The notes: generated by a model from the sequence alone, not told the origin. A DNA stretch of 64,000 nucleotides from Sphingomonadaceae bacterium (GCA_027533105.1 JAPZTW010000002.1:462997-526996); one strand, 5' to 3'; positions 1 to 9,243 are shown, counted from the stretch's first letter. Translations and numbers: made by a program.

Positions 1-140
1 TTGCGGTGCGTGGATGTCAGGATGACCCTGCTGCCCACCGCATAGGCCGTGCCGGCTGCCCAGACCGCGTAGTCGTTCTCCGGGGCCGTGCTGCTGGTCA
101 GCATGGCGTCGGTCAGCGTTGTCGGCCGGATCAGCTTCAT
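1..140 (-). CDS. Phage tail protein, N-terminal fragment (runs off window)
   Basis: The reading frame starts with an ATG that overlaps the stop codon of the tape measure gene (ATGA) and continues to the window edge, so only about 46 residues are visible. They include the stretch WAAGTAYAVGSRVI, a pattern common at the start of phage tail and tail-fibre proteins with carbohydrate-binding-like domains. The position directly after the tape measure fits a distal tail or baseplate component. The specific role cannot be assigned from this fragment. Confidence 0.6.
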   Translation of the reverse strand, partial: MKLIRPTTLTDAMLTSSTAPENDYAVWAAGTAYAVGSRVILTSTHR

Positions 141-3100
141 GCCGCCGTCCTCACCGCTAGCGCATCACCGTCCGGGGTCACACGTTCGAGGATGCGGGCG
201 GTCTTGCTGGTGCCGGAGGCAATGGTTGCAGAGGCGATGCGCTGCTCATCGCGAAGGTCGGAGAGCTCCTGTTTGAGCGACGCCAGCCCATCGATCAACA
301 CGGTCGCGCTGTCATTGGCCGACGTGGTCGCTGTTGCCGTCTGGGTGGAGGCAAACTGCTCCCACCAGCTGGGGCTGGTCGAAGCCGCCACAGTCGCCGC
401 AGTATCGGCTGGCAGCCCGGCCATCGCATTGATGATCGCCACCGTCTGCTCGAGGCTAGCTGCCGTCTGCCCCTGAATACGAGCGAGATCCTGCGCGGAG
501 GTTGCAGCATCTGCGGCCGCATTGAGCAACGTCTGGCTGAGCCCAGGAAGCGACTTGGCTGCTTCCTGATCACCACTGCGGGCCGCAAGCGTTGCCGCGT
601 TGAACTCGGAAAGTGCCTGTGCGTATGTCTTGGCGCCGCCATCCATGCTGCCACGGATCCGGGCAACTTCCGCGAGCAGGCCGTCGGTGATCTGCGTCCA
701 GGCCGAGCGGAGCTTCTCGGCGGCGGCGGCCGCTTCATCGGCGGCCTTCTGCTGGTCCTGCAGCGCCCAGATCTGTTCCTGCAACGCCCGGTTGCTTTCA
801 TCGAGCTGGGCCAGGTCGAGGGCGCGCAGGGCCGCTGTGTTACCTTGCAGTTCGAGCAGCTGGCGCTCGAGGCCAAGCCGCTCATCGACAATGGCCGCTG
901 CACTGGCCGCATCCTGCGCCGCGCCGATCAGATCGGCAAAAGCAGGGGCCAGCTGGATCAGCGCAACATAGGCCGCGCGTCCGGCCTCGGTGGTAAGGTC
1001 CTGCGCATCGACCAGCGCGCGGAACCCCGCGATGCTGTCCGGAAGCGTCAGGCCGAGACTGCCGAAGACTTGCGTCATCTGCGCCGTCAGCGCAGCGGTC
1101 TGCTCGGCCTTGGTGTAGAAGAGCGAGAAGTAGTCGCTGGTAGCCGACGCCATGTCGCTTGCCGAACCGAAAAGGTCGAAGAGGTTCATCTTGGCCGCAA
1201 GGCTCAGACCCTCGACCGAAGTGCGGAGCAAGGAAAGCGAGGAGGTCACGGCCTCAATGCTGGAGGCAACCCGAACCAGCGTTTCGAAATAGCCTTCGCC
1301 GACTTGTCTAAACTGTTCGAGGCCCGGGATCGCTGCTCGCGCGATGTTGTCGGCAGCAGCCCCGAAGACAGCGGTCAGCTTCTCCTGGATCTGCTCGCCG
1401 GTAAGGCCTTTGAGATCAATCTTGCCGATGTTGACGACAAAGCCAGCGAGCCGCGACTGCACCGCATCCAGTGACATGCCCAAGGGCCCGGCTGCGGCCG
1501 AGATGGCGTCATAGAAGCCCGAAAAGATCAGGCTGAACTGCTGCTCCAGTTCTGCGCTAGCCGCAGCATACTGGGTGGAATAGCTCGAGCCCACGCTGAT
1601 CCCGAAGAACTTCTTCGTCTTCTTGATGTCGGTGTAATAGCTCGCATCAAAGCCGCTCGAGAGGATCGATCCCAGCGACTGCGTGCCGCCGTAGATGCCC
1701 TGCCCGATGATGCTGGTCTTGGTGCCAAAGAGCGCATTGACGATGCTGCCCAGGACCTTGCCGAGACCGCCCAGAAGCTTTGCACCGAGGAACCCAATAG
1801 CCGCACCGATCGGCCCGGCAATGGCAAGACCGATGCCCGCACCAATCAGCGAACCGGTCTTGCCGCCAACAAAGTTCGAGACGCCAGTGAGCGCCGAGGT
1901 CAGGCCGCCAAGAATACCTGTCGCCTTGGTCCCGGTCTGGATCCCTGCTGCGGAGGCATCAAAGCCATTGGTGCGGATGATGAGATTGGTGAGTCCGCCG
2001 ATATTGGCCTCGATGTTCTTCAGCGAAGCCAGCATGGCGGCGGAATAGCGCATGGTGAGCGTGTCGACCTCGCGCAGGTGGTCGATCGACTTGGCAATGC
2101 TCTCGGACTTCGCCGTGCTGTCGCCAAACACCGTGCCGGTCCCGTCGTTGGTGACGGGCGGCTTGGCAGAGCCGCCGAACGCCCCGGAGATGGCAACACC
2201 CAGCGAAGCGATGACACCTGCCGTGACGGCGCCGGCAGCAATGTTGAGCGGGAAAGGAAGCGAGCGGATAGCGTTCACCACCGCTTCGACCGCCTTGATA
2301 CCGGTCGTGATAATCGAATTGCCCTGTTCGACACCGGCGCGTGCGGTATCCGAGGCTGCCATCGCGGCATCGCTGGTGACCTTGGCAGCGGTTTGCGCAC
2401 CAATGAGGCCGATCTTCACTGCGGCATTCTTGATCGCGATAGCGAGCTCGAAGGCGCGGAAGACCTTCTCGGCCGCCAGCATCGCCTTGTAACCGTCCGA
2501 GCCTTCCTCGAAGAACCCCTTCGCTGCGGAAGCCAGATTGCCATAGTGGTTGATCTCGGCCGAGGCTTGGGCAGCGCGCGCGTCAGCATACTGGAACGAG
2601 ATCTTGCCGTATTCGCGCTCCGCGTCTGCGGCTCGCTTGGCAGCTGCTGCCTGGGTCGAGGCAAAGCGCGTGATCTCCACAGTGATGCCGCCGATCGCGC
2701 CGCCGACCGAGCCGAAGGCATCGGCCATGTTGCTTGCGGCTGCCTGCGTTGCCGAGACCATGTCCTCAAGGCTCTGCAGGAACTGTTCCTGTTCCTTCAC
2801 CTGAAAGTCGTGCTCGATGAGCGCGGTCTTGGCGGCCCGGTATCGCTCCCAGGCGGCTGCACCGCGTTCGAGCACGATCTGCTCCTTTTCGGCTTCAAGG
2901 TTCGCCAGTTCCTGGGCCTTGGTGGATTTGCCGAGCATCGTGACCTGCAGCTCGAGCGGGGCGACCGTATTCTTGATGAACTCCTTCTCGGCCTGTGCCT
3001 TCGTGGCCTTTTCCCAGGCTTCGCCTGCCTCAAGGATCGCGATACGCGCTTCGTCGGTCGGCGCCTTGAGGGCGGCCATCGCCACTTCCATGCGCTTGAT

Positions 3101-4327
3101 CTCGATCGGGGTCTTGCCGATCTTGGCGGTCTCGAGCTCGAGGTTGCGGGCAAAATCCTGTGCGGCCTTCAGCGCCTTTTCCGCTTCGGTGGTCTTGGGG
3201 CCTTTGGCGGTCTTGCCCGCCTTGTCGCCCCGGATCTCGTCAGCTTTGGCGGCAAGCCGGGCCTTGGCGGCAGCGATAGTGTTCTCACGCCACTTGGCTG
3301 AGAAGCTGTCCATCATCGACATGGCATCGCCAAAGGCAGCGGAGAATTCGCTCTGGATTTGGCCGGCCATGCGCGCGGTCGAGCCGGCAAAGCTGTTTTC
3401 CATGCGCGGCAGGGCAACACTCTCGACGCGCGAAATTGTTGTTAGGCCCACGCGGTCGAGAAGCGGGTTCACCCGGTCGACGAGCCAGTTGATGGCGGCG
3501 ATGGCCTTGTTCGCCATGAACTCAACGCCGCTGATGGCCAGGTTTGCTGCCCCAACGGCCGCTTCGCCGATGACACCGGGGAGCGAGGACCAGAGGATCT
3601 TGATCGCGCCGAACCCGCCGACCCAGCCTGCGTAGATGAAGGCGATGGCGTATTTGCCAACCTGCATGATCGCGTCGAACGCGGTCACTGCCCAGTCCTT
3701 GAGGGTCGAGAACACCGAGCCGAGGCTGAGCCCATCCGAGACCGTATTCCAGAGGCCCTTCATGGTATCGCCAACGGTGATCCCGACGGGTCCGAGCTTC
3801 TCCATTTCCTTCTTGGTGAGGCCGAGGCTTTGGGCGTATTTGTCGAGCTCGCCGGTCTGCTTGACGCTGGACTGGAACATCTTGAACGCGCCGAACGCCA
3901 GCGCTGCCGCAGCGGCGGCGGCCAGCAGGTATGGGTTGGTAAGCGCGGCGGCAGCTGAACTAGCGGCAAGCCCAACCAGCGCCCGCGCCATGCCGCCGAT
4001 GCCCATGCCCGCCTGCATGCTGATCTGACTGATCTGGGTTCCCTGCTGCATGAATACGGTCAGCGGCTTTTGGCCCGAGAACAGGCCGACGACCATGTCA
4101 TTGAGCTGGAAGACGAGGTTCTGCATATGGTGGCTGGCAAGTTTGGCTGAGCCGCCCATGCGGGTGAGCCCGCCGCCACCTGCCGATCCCAGCGCCTTGT
4201 CTGCACGCGTGGCGGACTCTGCGATGTCGCCCATGGCGCCTGCCACCGACCGCTTCATGTCAGCCATCTCCTTCTGCAGACGCGCGACATTGGTGATGAG
4301 CTCAATCTCGAGGGTGCCGGCCTTCAT
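137..4327 (-). CDS. Phage tail tape measure protein
   Basis: A 1396-residue protein that sets tail length during siphovirus tail assembly and is later ejected. The N-terminus (about 1-110) is a helical, Lys/Glu-rich segment typical of tape measures. Ala/Gly-rich hydrophobic segments follow near 130-160 and again near 680-900, with long coiled-coil-like stretches between. The start codon overlaps the stop of the tail chaperone extension (ATGA), and the stop overlaps the next tail gene, so the tail genes are translationally coupled. Using the family rule of roughly 1.5 angstrom per residue, the tail would be about 200 nm long (inference). No transglycosylase or peptidase motif was recognised. 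Confidence 0.9.
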   Translation of the reverse strand: MKAGTLEIELITNVARLQKEMADMKRSVAGAMGDIAESATRADKALGSAGGGGLTRMGGSAKLASHHMQNLVFQLNDMVVGLFSGQKPLTVFMQQGTQISQISMQAGMGIGGMARALVGLAASSAAAALTNPYLLAAAAAAALAFGAFKMFQSSVKQTGELDKYAQSLGLTKKEMEKLGPVGITVGDTMKGLWNTVSDGLSLGSVFSTLKDWAVTAFDAIMQVGKYAIAFIYAGWVGGFGAIKILWSSLPGVIGEAAVGAANLAISGVEFMANKAIAAINWLVDRVNPLLDRVGLTTISRVESVALPRMENSFAGSTARMAGQIQSEFSAAFGDAMSMMDSFSAKWRENTIAAAKARLAAKADEIRGDKAGKTAKGPKTTEAEKALKAAQDFARNLELETAKIGKTPIEIKRMEVAMAALKAPTDEARIAILEAGEAWEKATKAQAEKEFIKNTVAPLELQVTMLGKSTKAQELANLEAEKEQIVLERGAAAWERYRAAKTALIEHDFQVKEQEQFLQSLEDMVSATQAAASNMADAFGSVGGAIGGITVEITRFASTQAAAAKRAADAEREYGKISFQYADARAAQASAEINHYGNLASAAKGFFEEGSDGYKAMLAAEKVFRAFELAIAIKNAAVKIGLIGAQTAAKVTSDAAMAASDTARAGVEQGNSIITTGIKAVEAVVNAIRSLPFPLNIAAGAVTAGVIASLGVAISGAFGGSAKPPVTNDGTGTVFGDSTAKSESIAKSIDHLREVDTLTMRYSAAMLASLKNIEANIGGLTNLIIRTNGFDASAAGIQTGTKATGILGGLTSALTGVSNFVGGKTGSLIGAGIGLAIAGPIGAAIGFLGAKLLGGLGKVLGSIVNALFGTKTSIIGQGIYGGTQSLGSILSSGFDASYYTDIKKTKKFFGISVGSSYSTQYAAASAELEQQFSLIFSGFYDAISAAAGPLGMSLDAVQSRLAGFVVNIGKIDLKGLTGEQIQEKLTAVFGAAADNIARAAIPGLEQFRQVGEGYFETLVRVASSIEAVTSSLSLLRTSVEGLSLAAKMNLFDLFGSASDMASATSDYFSLFYTKAEQTAALTAQMTQVFGSLGLTLPDSIAGFRALVDAQDLTTEAGRAAYVALIQLAPAFADLIGAAQDAASAAAIVDERLGLERQLLELQGNTAALRALDLAQLDESNRALQEQIWALQDQQKAADEAAAAAEKLRSAWTQITDGLLAEVARIRGSMDGGAKTYAQALSEFNAATLAARSGDQEAAKSLPGLSQTLLNAAADAATSAQDLARIQGQTAASLEQTVAIINAMAGLPADTAATVAASTSPSWWEQFASTQTATATTSANDSATVLIDGLASLKQELSDLRDEQRIASATIASGTSKTARILERVTPDGDALAVRTAA

Positions 4328-4803
4328 GGGTTTGGCTCCTTCGGGATGATGAGCGCCCGGAAGGCGTTGGTGACTTTCCGGGACACTTCATCGCGGTTGA
4401 GGCTGGACGTTGCCGTCCATGGCGGCGGACAATCGGGCTCACGGGCCCGTACCGTCTCGGCGACAAAGTCGACCGAGAGGCGGCGCAGGAGCCGCGTTGT
4501 CCAGGGCGGGAGATCTATTCCGGAGCAGTGCTGCCAGTGATCGATCGATGCCCATGAGATGGGCACCGGCCCCATGGCTCCGGCTTCGCTCGGCCCAAGA
4601 TCCATCAGGTGGTCGATGATCCACGGCGTGCGGATCGGCGGCATATCGGGTGTGAGGTCGTCCACTGCCATGCGCTGCATGCGGGTCAGCGGTTCGGGAT
4701 CGGGGTCTGCGCGGCCTTTACTGCTGCTGCGAGGCTTGGGCGCAGTGCCGAGCCACGCCAATTGCCGGACGTAGAGGCTCAGCTCTCTACCGAGCTCTTC
4801 GTA
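4324..4803 (-). CDS. Tail assembly chaperone, -1 frameshift extension (gpGT-like)
   Basis: This frame has no good start of its own (first candidate TTG at 4761) but is open upstream to 4815, beyond the end of the preceding chaperone gene in the zero frame. After slippage at 4803-4809 the ribosome would read YEELGRELSLYVRQLAW and continue to the stop at 4324, giving a fusion of about 290 residues instead of 138. In lambda-like phages the short (gpG) and frameshifted (gpGT) products are both needed to load the tape measure and recruit tail tube subunits. The position immediately before the tape measure is the canonical one. The extension has no enzymatic motif. Confidence 0.8.
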   Translation of the reverse strand, partial: YEELGRELSLYVRQLAWLGTAPKPRSSSKGRADPDPEPLTRMQRMAVDDLTPDMPPIRTPWIIDHLMDLGPSEAGAMGPVPISWASIDHWQHCSGIDLPPWTTRLLRRLSVDFVAETVRAREPDCPPPWTATSSLNRDEVSRKVTNAFRALIIPKEPNP

Positions 4804-5195
4804 AAATTTGCCCAGTCATTGATGTGGGCGGCAACCTGGGCAGCAATGAACCCAATCGAGGGGTCAGCATAGGCCTTGCGGAACAGCTCCTGGCCTTCGA
4901 GGCCGTCGGCTGGCGGATAGGCAAAGCCGTTGAAGCTGACCGTGCAGGCGGCGAGGAAATCAGCCTGTTCAGCAAGCTTTTCCTCGGCGGTCTGGTCCAT
5001 CTTCCCGCGCTTCTTGATCTTGTCCATCAGCTGGTTCTGCTGACGCTGCTGCGCGCGCTGATAGACCTTCGTGCCCGGGCCGTAGACCGTGATTGTTAGC
5101 CGCTTGCCTTTGTCGTCAAAGAGCGGGGCATCATCGCCGCCGACGAGCTCAACGATCGAAGTCTCGGTGGCGGCAAGCTTGGTGATGTCAAACAT
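4779..5195 (-). CDS. Tail assembly chaperone, short form (gpG-like)
   Basis: A 138-residue protein between the tail tube gene and the tape measure, the standard place for the siphovirus tail chaperone. The N-terminal half (FDITKLAATETSIVELVGG, DDKGKRLTITVYGPG) resembles tail chaperones that begin with a small beta domain. A charged helical segment follows, rich in Gln and Lys. It would coat the tape measure during tail assembly. Most ribosomes should stop at 4779, and a minority should shift at 4803-4809 to make the long form. Confidence 0.8.
   Translation of the reverse strand: MFDITKLAATETSIVELVGGDDAPLFDDKGKRLTITVYGPGTKVYQRAQQRQQNQLMDKIKKRGKMDQTAEEKLAEQADFLAACTVSFNGFAYPPADGLEGQELFRKAYADPSIGFIAAQVAAHINDWANFTKSSVES
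4803..4809 (-). promoter_or_regulatory. Slippery heptamer for -1 ribosomal frameshift
   Basis: On the minus strand the sequence is A AAT TTT in the frame of the upstream chaperone gene (codons start at 4808 and 4805), which fits the X XXY YYZ rule. Slipping one base back allows re-pairing of both tRNAs and enters the open downstream frame at TAC (4803-4801). The zero frame ends shortly after at 4779. I did not fold the downstream RNA for a stimulatory structure. Confidence 0.8.
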
Positions 5196-5222
5196 GGAAT
5201 GTCTCCGTCAGGGTGTCAGGGA

Positions 5223-5684
5223 TCAGGGCGCCAGAACTTCGACAATGCCCACACCAGCGGAGTTGGTGGTTAGTTCGAGGGTCACAGTGGCGGTGGTGAT
5301 CTGGTCGACCGAACCGACATTGACCTTGAAGCTCATGACTTGCGCCTGGAAGTAGTACTTGTCGCCGTTCTGGGTGGTGACGAGGAAGCTGTGGTCGCTG
5401 TCTGAGAGCGAGGCGGACTTAAGCAGGATCTGACCGGCATCGTCGGTGTCGAGGCCGAGCTGGATCGTCATCGTACCCTGGTTGAAGCTGCCCTTCTTCT
5501 TGACCACGCCGCGGCTACCGACGGGATTGAAGGTAACGAGATTGAACTCGCGGCCGAACTCGCCAAGGTCGGATACTTCGCCGACCACAGTCATGGTCAG
5601 CGCATTGTAGCCGGTGGCGTCAAAAGTCGCAGGGGTAGAGGCCGACACCTTCAAGGTGGTGCCGGCGGAAGTCCGAACGGTCAT
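5223..5684 (-). CDS. Major tail tube protein
   Basis: A 153-residue beta-rich protein with many Thr/Val/Ser alternations and motifs such as GSRGVVKKKGSFNQGTM, typical of lambda-type tail tube subunits that polymerise into the tail shaft. It lies between the tail terminator and the tail chaperone, the conserved order in HK97-like phages. Length is in the usual range of about 130-250 residues. Assignment rests on position plus overall composition. Confidence 0.8.
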   Translation of the reverse strand: MTVRTSAGTTLKVSASTPATFDATGYNALTMTVVGEVSDLGEFGREFNLVTFNPVGSRGVVKKKGSFNQGTMTIQLGLDTDDAGQILLKSASLSDSDHSFLVTTQNGDKYYFQAQVMSFKVNVGSVDQITTATVTLELTTNSAGVGIVEVLAP

Positions 5685-5712
5685 GGCATTAGGTCCTTAT
5701 GAAGGTGAGGCT

Positions 5713-6117
5713 TCAACGTGCCTCGTTGAATGAGACGCGGAAGTCCTGCGTCTGCATGTGGATGCCGGTCTCCTCGTCGAGGAAATCAGGACCGGCGGAA
5801 TCTGTGTGAACGGTGACATCGCTGACCCCGTTGATTTGGGGCATGCGATCCGCAGCGGCCGCGCGGATGGCGGCAAGAATGGCTTTGGCCTCCGGATATG
5901 CCCGCGCCAGCACGGTCACCTGCACCCGTTCAGTCACCCGGCGTTTGGGCCCCGGCGACGGCACGTTTCGGTCGACGCTGCCGATGCTCATCAGGGCGAT
6001 GGCGGGCATCGCAGTGCCCTGCGGAAGGGTGCCTGCGGCCATTCTCTCGGGCGGCACAAGCGCCGTGACGCGCAAGTCACCCACCAAAAGGCTGCGCACC
6101 GCAATCACGCCGTTCAT
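5713..6117 (-). CDS. Tail terminator / completion protein (DUF3168-like)
   Basis: A 134-residue protein starting MNGVIAVRSLLVGD and containing the run RVQVTVLARAYPEAKAILAA, characteristic of the DUF3168 family that caps the tail tube and joins it to the head. Its start overlaps the stop of the gp10-like gene by 4 bases (ATGA). It sits immediately before the tail tube gene, as expected. Confidence 0.8.
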   Translation of the reverse strand: MNGVIAVRSLLVGDLRVTALVPPERMAAGTLPQGTAMPAIALMSIGSVDRNVPSPGPKRRVTERVQVTVLARAYPEAKAILAAIRAAAADRMPQINGVSDVTVHTDSAGPDFLDEETGIHMQTQDFRVSFNEAR

Positions 6118-6677
6118 TCGTCATCGACCTCGAGCGCGGGCGCCTTGAGATCGCCGATCTGGACCCGGTGGGCGATGTAGGCGCCCATCGCGGTAACCGC
6201 TTCCTCGGCTTTCTGCTCCAGCGCGGGGCGCAGGAAGGGTTTTGCGGCATGCCCCGGGTGCATGACCACAGGACCGACGAAATTCTCGCCGATCTTGAGG
6301 CTGCCGCGCTTCAGCATCTTGTTCATCGTGCCGATGCTGACCCTGCGCGGACCGTGGCGGGTTTCACGAACCGGCGTATCGGCGTCGGACACCGAGATCA
6401 GGTGGGGCGCGACGCCATATTCGATGAAGAGCCCGAGATAGGAGCCTTTCCCCCGCAGCTTGACGTAAGAAGAGAGCTTCGCGCCGTCCGTCCGGGTGCC
6501 GATCCCGATAGCACGCTTCAGCTGCCCGGTCTTCACCGGCACATTGGCCTTGGCCTGCTGCTGGATCACCTTTGCGCCTGCACGCAATCCGCCCCGGATG
6601 ACGTTGCGCTCGAGGTTTTTGGGAAGCTGATCGAGTAATTGCAGCAATTCCGGACCGCCTTTGAGCCTGAAGGTCAT
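6114..6677 (-). CDS. HK97 gp10-like neck/tail protein
   Basis: A 187-residue protein. The N-terminus (LLQLLDQLPKNLERN, then RGGLRAGAKVIQQQAKANVP followed by VKTGQLKRAI) is the signature of the HK97 gp10 family, head-tail connection or tail proteins found between head-closure and tail-terminator genes. It overlaps both neighbours by 4 bases. The family has a structural role with no known enzyme activity. Confidence 0.88.
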   Translation of the reverse strand: MTFRLKGGPELLQLLDQLPKNLERNVIRGGLRAGAKVIQQQAKANVPVKTGQLKRAIGIGTRTDGAKLSSYVKLRGKGSYLGLFIEYGVAPHLISVSDADTPVRETRHGPRRVSIGTMNKMLKRGSLKIGENFVGPVVMHPGHAAKPFLRPALEQKAEEAVTAMGAYIAHRVQIGDLKAPALEVDDE

Positions 6678-7021
6678 GGCGCGGTTCCTTCACTCGAGTG
6701 TTCTTCAACCATCAGCTCGACGGCTTCGCGCCGTCCGAGCATCGAGGGGCCGGCAATGATTTGGTAGACGCGGCCCGCGATGATCACCCGCATGTCGGGG
6801 GTAATGCCAGCGAGGTAGCGGATGCGGATCCGGGCCGGACGGCGCGCAATCTGAATCTGTTCGGCCATGCGCTCGGCGCGCGATGGCAGGATGTCCTTCA
6901 CCTCGGCCCAGACGCAGCCAAATTCGGCCCAATTGACCACTTCGGTCCCGTATTGGGGATCACGTATGATAGTCTTGCGCTCGATCCGGATCCGGACGCT
7001 GAGCTTTGAGGCTAGATCCAT
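6674..7021 (-). CDS. Phage head closure protein (head-tail adaptor)
   Basis: A 115-residue protein with the pattern of the phage head-tail adaptor family: an early basic stretch RIRIERKT, a central WAEVKDILPSRAERM, and a C-terminal beta hairpin VYQIIAGPSMLGRR. These proteins stack under the connector and close the head after DNA packaging. The start overlaps the preceding connector gene by 10 bases and the stop overlaps the gp10-like gene. Confidence 0.85.
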   Translation of the reverse strand: MDLASKLSVRIRIERKTIIRDPQYGTEVVNWAEFGCVWAEVKDILPSRAERMAEQIQIARRPARIRIRYLAGITPDMRVIIAGRVYQIIAGPSMLGRREAVELMVEEHSSEGTAP

Positions 7022-7554
7022 CGCGATTGCAGCTGGGCGACCAGCGTATCGAAGGCGAGACAGGCAGCACCTTCACGGTTTTCAAACAGAGATGCGGTTT
7101 TGACGAGAATGGCGGCCCTTGCGATCGCTAGCTCGGGGTCATTCTCTGCGAACCCGGCCGACAGGGTAACCCGGATCATACCATCAGGCCCAAGCTCGGG
7201 CCATGACTTGCCCGATGCTGGCCGAATGCGGGTGAACCCATGCCGCTTGCGCGCAACGTAGTTGCCCTGGTGCAGGATGGCGGTAGCACCATTGGCCGCC
7301 GTGTAGCGGATCTCAGCAACCACGCAGGGCCTGACCGGCACCGTGATTTCCTGGCTCCAGCTTTCCAGCTGCAGTTCGAGGGTCTGTTCGCAGAGTTTAA
7401 GGCCGGTCTGCTGCTCAAGTTCAGCCTGCGCCGCATCGAGCTTGGCCCCGAGCAGCAGATCCTCGTCGTGCCCATCAAGGCGCAGCTGCTGGCGTGCTTC
7501 CTCGAGCGTCACGGCGCGATCCTGAGGCGATTCTACCGTGACGATCTCGGACAT
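7012..7554 (-). CDS. Head-tail connector (gp6-like)
   Basis: A 180-residue protein with the DNA-packaging/connector (gp6-like) signature VTLEEARQQLRLDGHDED near residues 15-32, followed by helices and a C-terminal segment AIARAAILVKTASLFENRE. In HK97-like phages a ring of this protein docks on the portal. The start overlaps the stop of the small upstream gene (TGATG), indicating coupled translation. Confidence 0.87.
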   Translation of the reverse strand: MSEIVTVESPQDRAVTLEEARQQLRLDGHDEDLLLGAKLDAAQAELEQQTGLKLCEQTLELQLESWSQEITVPVRPCVVAEIRYTAANGATAILHQGNYVARKRHGFTRIRPASGKSWPELGPDGMIRVTLSAGFAENDPELAIARAAILVKTASLFENREGAACLAFDTLVAQLQSRWI

Positions 7555-7826
7555 CAGGCTGCTTTCGTGCGGACGCTAGCGCCGGCCTTGTTGGCAATCG
7601 GCGTCTGATCTGCGTCTTCCTCTGCCTGTGAGGGTTCTACCGGCTGCGCTTCCGCCTTCGCGGCGGGTTCCGCCTTCGCAGCAACCGCGGCATCGACCTC
7701 AATGGCCAGGCCGCGCTCGATCAGGCTGCGCCCTGCCTGGTCATCAACCTCGAAGGTCTGGCCGGTGGTGATGTTCTCCGAGCTCACCGAGCTCACATGA
7801 ATGGTATCGAGTGCCTGAAGGATCAT
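7554..7826 (-). CDS. Small Ala/Glu-rich phage protein, unknown function
   Basis: A 90-residue protein lying between the major capsid gene and the head-tail connector. The first 45 residues form a compact domain (ITTGQTFEVDDQAGRSLIER). The rest is a low-complexity Ala/Glu/Lys/Pro tail. Similar small proteins occur at this position in many HK97-type phages, sometimes called neck or head-decoration proteins, but I cannot assign a role. It shares a TGATG overlap with the connector gene. Confidence 0.7.
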   Translation of the reverse strand: MILQALDTIHVSSVSSENITTGQTFEVDDQAGRSLIERGLAIEVDAAVAAKAEPAAKAEAQPVEPSQAEEDADQTPIANKAGASVRTKAA

Positions 7827-7886
7827 GGCTGTCTCCTGGATAATGGAAAAGGAGGACTGGCCATCAGACCAGCCCTCCTAAGCTCA

Positions 7887-9218
7887 TCAGACCTTGGTGG
7901 CCGCCGTCGCAGCCGCCGCGAAGTCGCCCTTCACGAAGGCCTCCGGGCGGTAGACTGCGAGTGCGAGACGCTCTTCGGCCAGCACCGTCACCAGGTTCTT
8001 GCGGAAGTTCTGATCGTCCTCGGTCGAGATTTCGACCACCGCGTCCATCCGATCAAAGATCTGCGCGCCCAGCTGGAAGGCGCCGGTCAGGAACTTGCCC
8101 GTGGCCATCGACTGGGTGGAAACCACTGGCTGCCCCCAAAGCGTCGGGGTGATCGTCCCTTGAGGATTGCCAACGATGAACTGGCCTTGTCCGTCCTTCA
8201 GCAGCTCGATTGCCGCCCAGTCCGCCGGGTGCAGCACCACGCCGGTCGACATCAATTCGGACAAAGCCGTCTGCAGCATGGCCAAGCGCAGCACGTCGAT
8301 CCGCGTCACCGTCGCCGGAATGGTGATCGGCGGGGTAAACGCGGTCGCCTGCGTGTAAATGCCGGCAAGATCCGTGCCCGTGCCGCTGCCATTCAAGAGC
8401 TGGTTTTCTTCAACCAGCGCCAGACCATAGCGCAGACGCCCGTCCACATAGGACTGCAGCATCGGCACATCGTCGAGGATCTGGCGGGTGGCCAGAACCC
8501 AGTGTGCGATCGTGGTCACATTGCTGGTGACCACATCGAACTTGATGTCAGACTGCGGCTTGGCGGGGCCAGTGGTTTCCGAAACGGTCGCGGCCGCATT
8601 GGTGAAGCCCGTTTCCTTGACGTACTGCACCGAATTGCTGGCAGTCCGGCCCGGGGTGAGGAGATCGCGCACCGTCATGCGGCGCTGCCCCGGCATAATG
8701 ACGCCCGGAATGCGGTCCGGCACGATCATGTCGCCGGCTGAACCATTGGCATCAGTGGTGAGCGAGGAGATGATCGACTTCACCTCAACGCTGGCACGCC
8801 CGCGCACGGTGTTGTTGCCCAGGAATGCACGAATGGCTTCATCGGCCACGACCTGTTCGCCGATGGTCTTGAACGAGGGCGCGCTCTCGTCCGCCACGCG
8901 GCGGGCCATCTTCTGCTCGACCTCGTCGAGGCGGGCCTTGGCTTCATTCAGCGCGGTCAGCGCCTCATCAGCCAGCTGCTTGGTGGCATTGGAGAGGTCT
9001 TCACCGCGCTGAGCCTTGCCCAGCGCTTCTTCGGCAAGTTCCTTCACCTTGTCGTGCTTGGCATCGAGGTCCGACTTGATCTCGTCGTGCCGGGCATCAA
9101 GGCTGCTACGCAGTTCGCTCTGGCGTGCCTCGAGGCTGGACTTCACTTCACTGAGACGCGCATCGAGCACGCCTTTCACTTCGCCGGCAAGCTGCTCGGC
9201 GCTCTTGGTATCGGTCAT
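7887..9218 (-). CDS. HK97-family major capsid protein
   Basis: A 443-residue protein. Residues 1-115 are a long charged coiled coil with repeated short units (SSLEARQSELRSSLDARHDE), the scaffold-like delta domain that the prohead protease removes. The HK97 fold follows with the family-typical segment LTTDANGSAGDMIVPDRIPG and a C-terminal AVYRPEAFVKGDF. It is located directly after the prohead protease and upstream of the connector genes. It builds the icosahedral shell. Confidence 0.93.
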   Translation of the reverse strand: MTDTKSAEQLAGEVKGVLDARLSEVKSSLEARQSELRSSLDARHDEIKSDLDAKHDKVKELAEEALGKAQRGEDLSNATKQLADEALTALNEAKARLDEVEQKMARRVADESAPSFKTIGEQVVADEAIRAFLGNNTVRGRASVEVKSIISSLTTDANGSAGDMIVPDRIPGVIMPGQRRMTVRDLLTPGRTASNSVQYVKETGFTNAAATVSETTGPAKPQSDIKFDVVTSNVTTIAHWVLATRQILDDVPMLQSYVDGRLRYGLALVEENQLLNGSGTGTDLAGIYTQATAFTPPITIPATVTRIDVLRLAMLQTALSELMSTGVVLHPADWAAIELLKDGQGQFIVGNPQGTITPTLWGQPVVSTQSMATGKFLTGAFQLGAQIFDRMDAVVEISTEDDQNFRKNLVTVLAEERLALAVYRPEAFVKGDFAAAATAATKV

Positions 9219-9243
9219 GGGATATTCCTGAACTGGAGTGGGG

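Noticed and set aside
2078..3301. A 407-residue plus-strand frame within the tape measure region
   Set aside because: It is the mirror of the tape measure coding strand. Low-complexity Gly/Leu/Arg content shows it is a shadow.
4324..4761. An independent gene starting at a TTG after the tail chaperone
   Set aside because: The frame is open further upstream, the TTG has no good ribosome site, and a slippery site at the right place explains it better.
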